Shown: one piece after another, positions 57,103 to 64,000 of the stretch
Numbering within the stretch: position 1 is the first letter of the stretch
Layout of the letters: each line of letters starts with the position of its first letter
NCBI RefSeq assembly: GCF_024448935.1
Contig: NZ_JAMOIE010000002.1
Span: 54,343 to 118,342, forward strand
DNA length: 64,000 bases
Direction of reading: 5' to 3'
Origin: Stutzerimonas stutzeri
GTDB taxonomy: Bacteria; Pseudomonadota; Gammaproteobacteria; Pseudomonadales; Pseudomonadaceae
Notes under the pieces: generated by a model
Database searches by the model: none
The model's input: the letters and a program-made list of their open reading frames with translations, nothing else
Told to the model about the DNA's origin: nothing
Translations under genes and position numbers: made by a program

Positions 57103-57369
57103 ATGGACCAGATGTCAAATACTGGCAGTCAGGAAGAGCGCATGGATCAGATGCAGGAACACATGCAAAAAATGCAAAAGCACATGGAAATGATGCAACA
57201 GATGATGGAGAGTCAGCACGGGGGTAATGGCATGACGGGTAAGCATGGAAATCAGAACATGGAGGGCAAGCCGGGCGAACAGCAAGGGCACCAGATTGCC
57301 GCACTCTGGAAAACGGGGCTGACGACCGGTCAGCCCTATCCGTTTTTTTTTGCAATCGCAAGGAGTTGA
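57103..57369 (+). CDS. Met/His-rich ORF, probably a truncated metal-related gene
   Basis: 88 codons. The first 60 are very rich in Met, Gln, His and Glu (MDQMQEHMQKMQKHMEMMQQ, MMESQHGGNGM), like copper-handling proteins. There is no signal peptide and no ribosome site, and the ATG comes eight bases after the transposase remnant, so the 5' end is probably lost. The last codons run through a strong terminator (57316-57351), so the natural 3' end is doubtful too. Best read as a fragment of a periplasmic metal-binding protein; not identified. Confidence 0.45.
   Translation: MDQMSNTGSQEERMDQMQEHMQKMQKHMEMMQQMMESQHGGNGMTGKHGNQNMEGKPGEQQGHQIAALWKTGLTTGQPYPFFFAIARS
57316..57351 (+). terminator. Strong Rho-independent terminator
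   Basis: GGGCTGAC (57316-57323) pairs with GTCAGCCC (57329-57336), followed six bases later by nine T. It lies just before the AAGGAG of the next gene and within the open end of the Met-rich ORF. Confidence 0.9.
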
Positions 57370-57371
57370 CA

Positions 57372-57830
57372 ATGCAGGTGGAAACTCTGGGTGACGTCCT
57401 CGACTGGACAAAGGCCGCCCATACCAGTATCGCCGACTGCCTGGCTCACTGCTCGCAGGCCTCCCGCCAGGAAAGGGTCAGAATGTTGCTCGATTACCTC
57501 GCCCTGCATGAACGGGAACTCAGCCGCGCCCTGACACTGAGTAAACAGGACGCGTCCCCCTCCGCCCTGCATACCTGGTGCTACGAGTATTTCAAAAAAT
57601 ACCCGATCGAACCCCACGAACAGTGCAATGAGGATTTTCGCGATATGGACACTGACCTGGTCATGGCCAAAGTGCTGGCCTTTCATGAAAAGGTCATGGG
57701 GCTTTATCGCTACCTCCTCTCACGCGCGGAAGTGACTTCTTCACGAGAACTGCTTGAAAATTTGCTCAGCCTGGAAGAACACGAGGCCATGCGCATGGCG
57801 CGTGATGTCGGACGCATGCAGGACATGTAA
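57372..57830 (+). CDS. Small helical protein of unknown function
   Basis: 152 aa, cytosolic by composition. It starts at the ATG at 57372 with AAGGAG upstream. The sequence is nearly all helix (LGDVLDWTKAAHTSIADCLA, LLDYLALHERELSRAL, KVLAFHEKVMGLYRYLLSRA, LLENLLSLEEHEAMRMARDV). Repeated His/Glu positions at helix spacing would suit a four-helix, ferritin-like or hemerythrin-like bundle, but no defining metal motif is certain. A decayed paralogue faces it at 57980-58120. Its setting suggests a role in metal stress; that is inference. Confidence 0.7.
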   Translation: MQVETLGDVLDWTKAAHTSIADCLAHCSQASRQERVRMLLDYLALHERELSRALTLSKQDASPSALHTWCYEYFKKYPIEPHEQCNEDFRDMDTDLVMAKVLAFHEKVMGLYRYLLSRAEVTSSRELLENLLSLEEHEAMRMARDVGRMQDM

Positions 57831-57979
57831 CGGCGCGGGTCCGGAGGCAACGTCCCGGGCTTGTCTCCGAGATGACATTGTCGAAGGCCAGCGGCCCGTT
57901 GACCTTCTCGATGGCGATGGCATGATCGGTCAGTTGCGCTTGATGGTTTTCCATCGTTCCCTGGGCACTCGACATCTGG

Positions 57980-58120
57980 AGCCGGCCTTTCCAGGATCGC
58001 CTCGCGATCGGCGAGATACTCCAGCAGCCACTTATGCTGGGTGGCACAGTGCCTGAAGCGCTCGGCCAGACGGGCATGCAGCTGCCGGATCCACTCGATC
58101 AGGTGTTGATCTTCATCCAA
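57980..58120 (-). pseudogene. 5' fragment of a paralogue of the 57372 gene
   Basis: From an ATG at 58120 with GGGAG upstream, the frame reads HLIEWIRQLHARLAERFRHC, then WLLEYLADREAILER. This aligns with the neighbour's DVLDWTKAAHTSIADCLAHC and LLDYLALHERELSRA. Beyond about 45 codons the similarity stops and the frame runs out into the 3' end of the facing gene. The rest is deleted or shifted. Confidence 0.6.
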
Positions 58121-58294
58121 CGCTCTCCCTTGACGGGTTGCTCTATCAGTATTGGCTGTAAACCGGTTCGGGCGCCGCTCCGCCTGCCGGCCGGTTTACG
58201 GCGTGGCCGACGGGAAGGGCTTCTGTTGACATGTTTCACTCCCTCTGCGGCTATCGATGGGCGGGCCGAAATGCCCATGCAGCACGCCAGAACG
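58121..58294. other. Spacer, nothing recognised
   Basis: Between the paralogue fragment and the end of the methyltransferase-like gene. It contains a GC-rich imperfect palindrome (TAAACCGG near 58157 and CCGGTTTA near 58190) but no gene. Confidence 0.5.
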
Positions 58295-58954
58295 TCACAT
58301 GGACCGGCCTTGGGAACCCGCGGCGCGCAGGCGCGGAATAAAGCGTGGCGTACGGGCTGCGTAGGCCTGCCACTCGTCACCGAACTGACGCGCGACCTCG
58401 CGTTCTTCATGGATCGCCAATCTTGAGTACATCCACACCAGGACCGGGAACATGGCCAGGGTCAGCAGGGTGGGCCACTGCAGCAGGAAACCGACCATCA
58501 CCAGCACGAAACCGGCGTACTGCGGATGCCGGACACGGGCATAGGGTCCGGTCGTTGCCAGCTCTCCCCGCTGCTGGGCGGCATAGAGCACCCGCCAACC
58601 GGCGGCGATGAGCCAGAACCCCGCGGCGATGAACACCGTGCTCAGCAGATGGAAGGGCCCGAAGTGCGGGCTGGCCTGCCAGCCGAACAGCATCTCCAGC
58701 AGGTGCCCCGCATCGTGGCTGAACCAGTCCACTTCGGGGAAGCGAGACTGCAGCCAGCCGGAGAGGAAGTAGAGGGTCAGCGGGAAGCCGTACATCTCCG
58801 TGAACAGCGCCACCAGGAAGGCGCTGAAAGCCCCGAGCGAGCGCCAGTCGCGGCGCGTCTGCGGCTTGAAGAAGCTGAAGGCGAAGAAGATGAAGATCGC
58901 CGAGTTGAGAATGACCAGGCCCCACAGGCCATAGGCGGGTACCTCATCACTCAT
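58295..58954 (-). CDS. Isoprenylcysteine carboxyl methyltransferase (ICMT)-like membrane protein
   Basis: 219 aa with five or six membrane segments. The C-terminal region TTGPYARVRHPQYAGFVLVM followed by HEEREVARQFGDEWQAYAAR is the SAM-binding signature of the ICMT/phospholipid methyltransferase group. Bacterial members are often next to heavy-metal ATPases; substrate unknown. The ATG at 58954 (MSDEVPAYGLWGLVIL) overlaps the DUF2933 gene by eight bases, so the two are probably coupled. It ends the copper operon. Confidence 0.8.
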   Translation of the reverse strand: MSDEVPAYGLWGLVILNSAIFIFFAFSFFKPQTRRDWRSLGAFSAFLVALFTEMYGFPLTLYFLSGWLQSRFPEVDWFSHDAGHLLEMLFGWQASPHFGPFHLLSTVFIAAGFWLIAAGWRVLYAAQQRGELATTGPYARVRHPQYAGFVLVMVGFLLQWPTLLTLAMFPVLVWMYSRLAIHEEREVARQFGDEWQAYAARTPRFIPRLRAAGSQGRSM

Positions 58955-59192
58955 CGCGCCCTTCCTTGCGGTCATCATGCCCGCCATGGCTGCCGTGCCC
59001 TCCATGTCCGCCGTGCATGAACACATGCATCAGCGGGCAGGCGAGCAAGAACAACCAGGGCAGGGCACCCAGCAGGTGCACCTTGTGCTCCTCCCAGAGC
59101 AGGAAGCCCATCATCGCCAGGGCGAGCGCTACCATGAGCCAGAAGGTGCCCTTGCTGGGTCGTCGGTCCAGCCATCCGTTTTCGTCATTCAT
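58947..59192 (-). CDS. DUF2933-family small membrane protein
   Basis: 81 aa. Two hydrophobic segments (FWLMVALALAMMGFLLWEEH; LLGALPWLFLLACPLMHVFM) are followed by a His/Gly-rich tail (HGGHGGHGSHGGHDD) suited to binding metal. The pattern fits DUF2933, found with copper and silver resistance genes. It starts two bases after the ATPase stop and overlaps the next gene. Confidence 0.82.
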   Translation of the reverse strand: MNDENGWLDRRPSKGTFWLMVALALAMMGFLLWEEHKVHLLGALPWLFLLACPLMHVFMHGGHGGHGSHGGHDDRKEGRDE

Positions 59193-59194
59193 GA

Positions 59195-61612
59195 TCAGAT
59201 CCTTATCCGCCGCAGGCGCAGCGCGTTCGCAACAACCGATATCGACGAGGCGCTCATCGCGAAGGCGGCAAACATCGGTGAAATCAGAATCCCGAAGAAC
59301 GGGAACAGGAGCCCGGCGGCGATCGGTACCCCCGCCCCGTTATAGACCAGGGCGAAGAACAGGTTCTGTTTGATATTGCGCATGGTGGCCAGCGACAGCT
59401 TGCGGGCGCGGACGATGCCATCGAGATTGCCCTTGACCAAGGTGAAACCGGCACTTTCGATGGCCACGTCGGCGCCGGTGCCCATGGCGATACCCACATC
59501 GGCCTGGGCCAGGGCGGGGGCGTCGTTCACCCCGTCGCCGGCCATGGCCACCTTGCGGCCTTCTGCCTGCAGTTCACGGATGATGCGCGCCTTGTCTTCG
59601 GGCAGCACGTCGGCGCGGATCTCATCGATGCCCAGCCGGCCGGCCACGGCACGGGCGGTGCGCTCGTTGTCGCCGGTGGCCATGATGATGCGAAAGCCCA
59701 GCGTGTGCAGCGCCTTCAGGGCCTCGGGGGTGGTGTCCTTTACCGGGTCGGCGACGCTGACCAGGCCGGCGATCTGCCCGTCGAGCACCACAAACATCAC
59801 CGTTTCGCCCTCATCGCGGCGGGCGTTGGCGGCCTCGGAAATCCGCCCGCCATCGAGGCCCAGTTCGGCCATGAGCTTGGCGTTGCCGAGGGCCACCGAC
59901 TGGCCGTCCACGACCCCCTTGACGCCCATGCCGGTCACCGCCTCGAAATCGGTGGCATCGGCGAGGGATACGCCGCGCTCCTCGGCGCCGGTGACGATGG
60001 CCTCGGCCAGCGGATGCTCGGAGCCTTTCTCGAGGCTGGCCGCCAGGCGCAGCACCTCGGCCTCGTCATGCCCCGCCTCCGGCAGTACCGCCACCAGCTT
60101 CGGCTTGCCTTCGGTCAGCGTGCCGGTCTTGTCGACCATCAGCGTATCGACCTTGGCGAAGCGCTCCAGCGCCTCGGCATTCTTGATCAGTACGCCCAGT
60201 TGGGCGCCGCGCCCGGTGGCCGTCATGATCGACATCGGCGTGGCCAGGCCTAGGGCGCAGGGGCAGGCGATGATCAGCACCGCCACCGCCGAGACCAGTG
60301 CATAGGCCAAGGCCGGTGGCGGCCCCCAGATCGCCCAGGCGACGAAGGCAATGGCCGCCACGCCGATCACCGCGGGGACGAACTTGCCCGCGACCCTGTC
60401 GGCGAATTTCTGAATCGGCGCGCGCGAGCGCTGGGCATTGGCCACCATCTCGACGATCTGGCTGAGCATGGTATCGGCACCCACTCGGGTCGCCTCCATG
60501 ATCAGGCTGCCGGTGCCGTTGATCGTGGCTCCCGTGACCTTGTCGCCTGCAACCTTTTCCACCGGTACCGGCTCGCCCGAGATCATCGACTCGTCGATCG
60601 AGGAGCGGCCCTCGACGACCACGCCGTCCACCGGCACCTTGTCACCGGGCCGCACCCGCAGGTGGTCGCCCACCTGCACGTCTTCCAGCGGCACCTCCTC
60701 TTCGTTGCCGTCGGGCCGGATCACCCGGGCGGTCTTGGCGGCCATGTCGAGCAGCGCGCGAATGGCCTTGCCGGTGCCTTCCCGCGCCCGCAGTTCCATC
60801 ACCTGGCCCAGCAGGATCAGCGTGACGATCACCGCCGCGGCTTCGAAATAGACGCCGACGTTGCCGTTCGCGTCGCGAAAGCCTGCCGGAAAAATCCCTG
60901 GCGCCAGCACTGCCACAATACTGAAAAGATAAGCTGCCCCCACCCCCATGCCGATCAGGCTGAACATGTTGAGATTGCGGGTTCGGAAGGACTGGTAGCC
61001 ACGCACCAGAAACGGCCATCCCGACCACAGGACCACCGGCGTGCTGAGTACCAGTTCGATCCACTGCGTGGCCCGCTCGCCGAAGAACTCGCGAATTCCC
61101 GTGAGCCCCAGCATGGGGCCCATCGTCAGCACCAGCAGCGGCACCGTGAGAACGGCGGCGATTCGAAAGCGTCTCGTGAAGTCGACCAGCTCGGGGTTGG
61201 GGCCCTCCTCGCCGACCACGGAGGACTCGAGTTCCAGCCCCATGCCGCACAGCGGACAGGCGCCAGGATCGGGCTGGCGTACCTCGGGGTGCATCGGACA
61301 GGTATACACGGCCCCGGCGTAGCCGTCGGGTACCTTGTCATACTTGTCGCCGCGAACAGGCTTGGCCATGCCTTGGCCGACATGATGTCCATGACCGTGA
61401 CCGTCGGTTACCGGCGAATCACTGCCCGCCGGGACGAGGTGCATCCCGCATTTGGGACAATCCCCCGGCTGATCGGAGACGACCTCCGGGTGCATCGGGC
61501 AGGTGTACTGGGCAGCGCCTTGATCGCTGGCGTTCATGGAGCCGGCATCCGTGCTTTCCTTCTGTTTGCCGTGATGCGAGTGCTCACGCCGCTTGATGTG
61601 CTGCTGGGTCAT
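59195..61612 (-). CDS. P1B-type heavy-metal ATPase, copper/silver type
   Basis: 805 aa inner-membrane exporter. The N-terminus carries two small metal-binding modules, each YTCPMHPEV followed by a CxxCGM ([16 protein letters not shown]), with a His-rich linker, as in CopA/SilP-like pumps. The catalytic parts are intact: [10 protein letters not shown], metal site [11 protein letters not shown] (about residue 450), [12 protein letters not shown] (about 491), SEHPLAEAI and [13 protein letters not shown]. The ATG at 61612 ([15 protein letters not shown]) follows GGAGACGAC; a longer frame to 61684 is less likely. It probably exports Cu(I) or Ag(I); the exact metal is inferred. Confidence 0.93.
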   Translation of the reverse strand: MTQQHIKRREHSHHGKQKESTDAGSMNASDQGAAQYTCPMHPEVVSDQPGDCPKCGMHLVPAGSDSPVTDGHGHGHHVGQGMAKPVRGDKYDKVPDGYAGAVYTCPMHPEVRQPDPGACPLCGMGLELESSVVGEEGPNPELVDFTRRFRIAAVLTVPLLVLTMGPMLGLTGIREFFGERATQWIELVLSTPVVLWSGWPFLVRGYQSFRTRNLNMFSLIGMGVGAAYLFSIVAVLAPGIFPAGFRDANGNVGVYFEAAAVIVTLILLGQVMELRAREGTGKAIRALLDMAAKTARVIRPDGNEEEVPLEDVQVGDHLRVRPGDKVPVDGVVVEGRSSIDESMISGEPVPVEKVAGDKVTGATINGTGSLIMEATRVGADTMLSQIVEMVANAQRSRAPIQKFADRVAGKFVPAVIGVAAIAFVAWAIWGPPPALAYALVSAVAVLIIACPCALGLATPMSIMTATGRGAQLGVLIKNAEALERFAKVDTLMVDKTGTLTEGKPKLVAVLPEAGHDEAEVLRLAASLEKGSEHPLAEAIVTGAEERGVSLADATDFEAVTGMGVKGVVDGQSVALGNAKLMAELGLDGGRISEAANARRDEGETVMFVVLDGQIAGLVSVADPVKDTTPEALKALHTLGFRIIMATGDNERTARAVAGRLGIDEIRADVLPEDKARIIRELQAEGRKVAMAGDGVNDAPALAQADVGIAMGTGADVAIESAGFTLVKGNLDGIVRARKLSLATMRNIKQNLFFALVYNGAGVPIAAGLLFPFFGILISPMFAAFAMSASSISVVANALRLRRIRI

Positions 61613-61702
61613 GAAGTCGTCTCCGTCACCTTCGTTGGCTGGGGGTATCTCAGGGTCTTCCTTTCCGTAAGCGAGGGACGCCATGGCGCCTATGCAGCGT
61701 CG

Positions 61703-61957
61703 TCAATGCCGCAGATCGCGCCTGCGTTGCTCGTATTCCTCGCGGTCGATCTCGCCGCGGGCGTAGCGTTCTTGCAGAAGGTCCAGGGCCGTTGGCCGCC
61801 GTTGAGGAGGAGTCTCGCCCTGGCCTCGGGTCAGGCCACGCACCAGGAGAACGGCCAAGGCAATGACAGCGCCCCAGAACAACACCATCATGAGCCCGCC
61901 GAAGAGCATATGCCCCCAGCCGTAACTCCCCATATACGCCATCATGTCGCCCCACAT
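61703..61957 (-). CDS. SHOCT-domain small membrane protein
   Basis: 84 aa. A Met/Tyr-rich start (MWGDMMAYMGSYGWGHMLFG) leads into one membrane helix (LMMVLFWGAVIALAVLLVRG) and ends with the SHOCT motif (DLLQERYARGEIDREEYEQR). Such proteins often accompany copper-resistance genes. The ATG at 61957 has AAAGGAG nine bases upstream. It is the first gene of the operon, 90 bases before the ATPase. Confidence 0.85.
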   Translation of the reverse strand: MWGDMMAYMGSYGWGHMLFGGLMMVLFWGAVIALAVLLVRGLTRGQGETPPQRRPTALDLLQERYARGEIDREEYEQRRRDLRH

Positions 61958-62004
61958 GGTCGGATCTCCTTTCATGTTGAAATACCCTGCCCTGTTATCA
62001 GGGG

Positions 62005-62033
62005 CTATAACCTGCGCGTAACCCAAGGGTCAA
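62005..62033 (-). promoter_or_regulatory. Candidate promoter of the copper operon
   Basis: On the minus strand TTGACC (62033-62028) and TTATAG (62010-62005) are 17 bp apart, a near-consensus sigma-70 promoter. ACCCTTGGGT at the start of the spacer is a small palindrome. The spacing is shorter than the 19-20 bp usual for CueR-type promoters, so the regulator is unclear. Confidence 0.5.
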
Positions 62034-62392
62034 GCAGAAAAACGCACACAGACCACGATTAAGATCGGGAGGACAACGCTTGTTGCAATAACCGCAACAT
62101 TCTCCTCGCCCCATCCGGCAGGTCTCGCCTTGCACGGCGAGCGAGGTAGCCAGGAAGAAGCACGTAAAGAAGGCTTCACGGGTTTCCATGCGACAAACCA
62201 AGCCAGGCTGATGACCTTGTTACGGAGCGTGAGGGAGGGATTGCAGAACATTCCTTCGGGTCGGGTCGATCAACGTAAGAGCGTGCCCGAGTCGAGGCTG
62301 CCCACCCACCCGCGCTGGCAAATCTGGTAGGAACGCTGTGGATTGGCTCCGGCGCAAGGCGCGCGGGCGCCGTCAGTAGGCTTGCTGTCAGG
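62034..62392. other. Intergenic region, no gene recognised
   Basis: Upstream of the copper operon promoter. Open frames on both strands are short, mutually overlapping and without family features. No copR/copS or cueR gene is present. Confidence 0.5.
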
Positions 62393-63028
62393 CTACTTGC
62401 TCGCTTCGAGTTTCTTTCCGATAGCAGCGGTCACTTCCTGCAAGCCCTGGCTGGTCACCTTGGCCCAGTCGCTGTCGGTCACGAACTGCATACCGTCGTT
62501 CACGTCCGTGGCGATCGCCACAGGCGACTGACCGTTAGCCTCGAGACCAGGTTCGCTTTGTTGTTGACGGTCACGTAAGCGAAACCTGGCGAGAACCACG
62601 TCCAGAATTCCTTGACGCGTACCGTGACTTGGCTGGCATCCGACGCCTGCTCTTTCACCACCCGGTAGCCGGACTGCGTGTAGGCATTGCGACGACGGAG
62701 CCAACCAGTTGGCTGTCCGTGCGGCCTGAGGGCAGCACCACGTCGCCCAGCGCCTTGCCAAATCCATTGCGCTTGCGTGCAAAGGCGCGCTCGGTGATCG
62801 AGGTGTCGTTGATTTCGCCGCCTTTCAGCGAAGGGATGCCGGCGCTGCGCGGCTTGGACTCGAAGGTCCGTTCGTCGATCGTCGTGATGACCACCTGCTG
62901 CCCAGTCGTAGCGTCAGTACCGGAACGGAAACATCGACAACGGAGCGGTTGGTGACACACCCCACCATGGTCGTCGCCAGTACAACCAGCAGCGATGTTT
63001 TGAGGGGAGCCAGGAAAGCAGAATTCAT
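62393..63028 (-). pseudogene. Lipoprotein gene broken by several frameshifts
   Basis: The start is a lipoprotein signal (LLVVLATTMVGC, then VTNRSVVDVSVP). The product continues only by changing frame: TTGQQVVITTIDERTFESKP and ERAFARKRNGFGKALGDVVL in a second frame, NAYTQSGYRVVKEQASDASQ and VKEFWTWFSPGFAYVTVNNK in a third, and DGMQFVTDSDWAKVTSQGLQ with TAAIGKKLEASK in a fourth stretch. Breaks fall near 62922, 62691 and 62550. Together the pieces make one protein of about 210 aa. It looks like a conserved outer-membrane-type lipoprotein; family not identified. Confidence 0.75.
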
Positions 63029-63250
63029 TTACAAGTCATTGTGTGTGGTGGGCATCCGCCGCCTTTTCCTATGTCCGCGCTCGAATGCCGGGCATGAATC
63101 GGCCATGGAATAGTGGCCGGTCGCCACACTACTGCCCTGCGGTACTTCCGGCAATCTCTAGCCGGATCGAACGACGCAGAGCGCTGCGAATCAGGGCCAT
63201 GCCGGCCCGCAGGTGCCGCTCGGACAGCCGACACGAGGCTTCCAGCTGGC
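63029..63250. other. Non-coding or decayed DNA
   Basis: No supported gene. Open frames on the plus strand change composition and show no domain before about 63251. Confidence 0.4.
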
Positions 63251-63439
63251 TCGGTGCACGTCGGTCGGTACAATGCCATCTTTGCCAAGCTCGGAGCTGT
63301 CCTCGATGTTCACCCTCGCCCACCTGGGCACCCGCCACCGGAGTCGATGAAAAGCCAGGTGCTGCAGATGGTGGTGGACTACCTCGGCGACATCAGCCCG
63401 GTCTCGCTCACGCCGCGCAATCCGCTGTATCGGCTGTAG
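63251..63439 (+). pseudogene. C-terminal fragment of an unidentified protein
   Basis: The frame reads SVHVGRYNAIFAKLGAVLDV, HPRPPGHPPPESMKSQVLQM and VVDYLGDISPVSLTPRNPLY, ending in RL and stop. It has natural amino acid composition, unlike the flanks, and looks like the end of a real protein whose start is lost. I do not recognise the family. Confidence 0.4.
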
Positions 63440-63466
63440 GCATCGGTCGGGCGATGGTCGGGACAT

Positions 63467-63535
63467 GGTGGCGCCGAAGGCGACCAGCGAATCGAGTTGG
63501 TTGAAGCCGTCGAAGGTGAGGATGGCAATGTGCAT
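63467..63535 (-). pseudogene. N-terminal fragment of a DJ-1/PfpI-family protein
   Basis: The frame from the ATG at 63535 reads MHIAILTFDGFNQLDSLVAF, the first strand-helix unit of DJ-1/PfpI (ThiJ) proteins. After about 22 residues it meets unrelated sequence; the nucleophile elbow and the rest are absent. Confidence 0.6.
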
Positions 63536-63539
63536 GGCG

Positions 63540-63921
63540 GCCCCCCGCGGTAGAGCGGCCCCCATACTGGGCGCCTGCCCACGAGCGGAACAGGCACAGT
63601 GGCCCGCGATGCGAGCCGTACAGGCGTGGGGATGCCTGTATCGGCCCTGCTCCAGCCACCGGCATGACTCAGGCCATCAGGCCCTCGAATCGCCGCTGCC
63701 GTGGCGAGGCAGCCCCTTCACTGGCAGACCGGCAAAAGGCAGTGAGCCATATACTGCCGGTTTTGCCGCGAGCCCTTCCCCATGAGCAACAAACGATAGG
63801 CCTGCATCGGCCTGAGCAACCCGAAATCGCCGTCCAAGGTAGCAGCCGCCATGCGCGCCGCTGGCTGCTACGGCGCCGCTTCGGTGTTCTACACCGGCAC
63901 CCGTCATGACCGCGCCAAGGA
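63540..63921. other. Decayed accessory DNA, no intact gene
   Basis: Short frames only. One stretch (AAAMRAAGCYGAASVFYTGT, 63845-63905, plus strand) looks like a piece of a real protein, but I cannot name it. Confidence 0.4.
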
Positions 63922-64000
63922 TTTCACACGGCCTGGAAGCTCAAGCACAAAATCATGCAGGTCATGCTTGAGCGGGAACAGAACACGGTGCTCGGAGGGT
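63922..64000 (+). pseudogene. IS1595-family transposase fragment, runs off window
   Basis: The frame reads FHTAWKLKHKIMQVMLEREQ then NTVLGG. This matches the conserved TAW-x-x-KHK-x-MQVM segment that precedes the DDE region of IS1595-type transposases. Nothing of the N-terminal zinc finger is visible upstream, so this copy is 5'-truncated; the 3' part lies outside the window. Confidence 0.6.

Noticed and set aside
56849..57193. A possible functional fusion of transposase remnant with the Met-rich ORF
   Set aside because: The transposase frame and the Met-rich frame differ, so they are not one protein.

Overview
The window looks like a chromosomal segment of a Pseudomonas stutzeri-group (Stutzerimonas) gammaproteobacterium. 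GC content is high. Most genes (ahcY, metF, rhlE, oprM-mexB-mexA, yceI, cytochrome b561, bioA, rsmE, the pil-chp cluster, gshB, tonB3, yqgE-yqgF, pyrR-pyrB-pyrC', pilU-pilT, yggS, proC, yggT, metX-metW, rdgB, hemW) follow, as I recall it, the order of one continuous block in Pseudomonas aeruginosa. The species assignment is inference from content and order.

Region by region: (1) 1-2.6 kb, methyl cycle: ahcY behind what looks like the 3' part of an SAH riboswitch, then metF. (2) 2.85-10.4 kb, minus strand: a complete nucleoside uptake and catabolism operon read cdd-nupC-tsx-like-deoC-deoA-deoB-deoD followed by a TetR-family gene. It sits between metF and rhlE and looks like an insertion relative to P. 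aeruginosa. (3) 10.9-12.7 kb, rhlE RNA helicase, preceded by a strongly structured intergenic region. (4) 13.0-18.7 kb, a MexAB-OprM type RND efflux operon. Its mexA reading frame is broken by one in-frame amber stop, no local regulator is present, and a TtgR-type operator overlaps the promoter. (5) 18.9-22.5 kb, yceI, cytochrome b561, bioA, rsmE. (6) 22.6-34.9 kb, the Pil-Chp chemosensory cluster pilG-H-I-J-K-chpA-B-C. PilG, PilH, PilI, PilJ, ChpA and ChpC are intact, but the methyltransferase PilK has lost its N-terminal half and the methylesterase ChpB has lost its catalytic core through an out-of-frame deletion.

(7) 35-41 kb: gshB, tonB3, yqgE, yqgF, then pyrR-pyrB-pyrC'. (8) 41-46.5 kb: a TM2 protein, pilU, pilT, yggS, proC, yggT, with two MITE-like inverted-repeat elements placed between genes. 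(9) 46.5-51.4 kb: a TnpB remnant, then metX-metW-DUF4426-rdgB-hemW-DUF3392 as one tightly spaced operon. A dispersed intergenic palindrome has been captured in the 5' coding part of hemW. (10) 51.9-56.7 kb: the arginine deiminase operon arcD-arcA-arcB-arcC behind an ANR/FNR-type box.

(11) 56.8-64 kb is accessory DNA: transposase remnants, a Met/His-rich ORF, a small helical protein with a decayed paralogue facing it, a copper/silver-type P1B ATPase operon (SHOCT protein, ATPase, DUF2933, isoprenylcysteine-methyltransferase-like), a lipoprotein pseudogene with several frameshifts, a PfpI-like fragment and the start of an IS1595-type transposase.

The most interesting signal is the parallel loss of both adaptation enzymes (PilK and ChpB) from an otherwise intact Pil-Chp pathway. 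Next are the nonsense-interrupted efflux operon with an orphan operator and the translated repeat in hemW. I found no CRISPR array, tRNA or rRNA gene.
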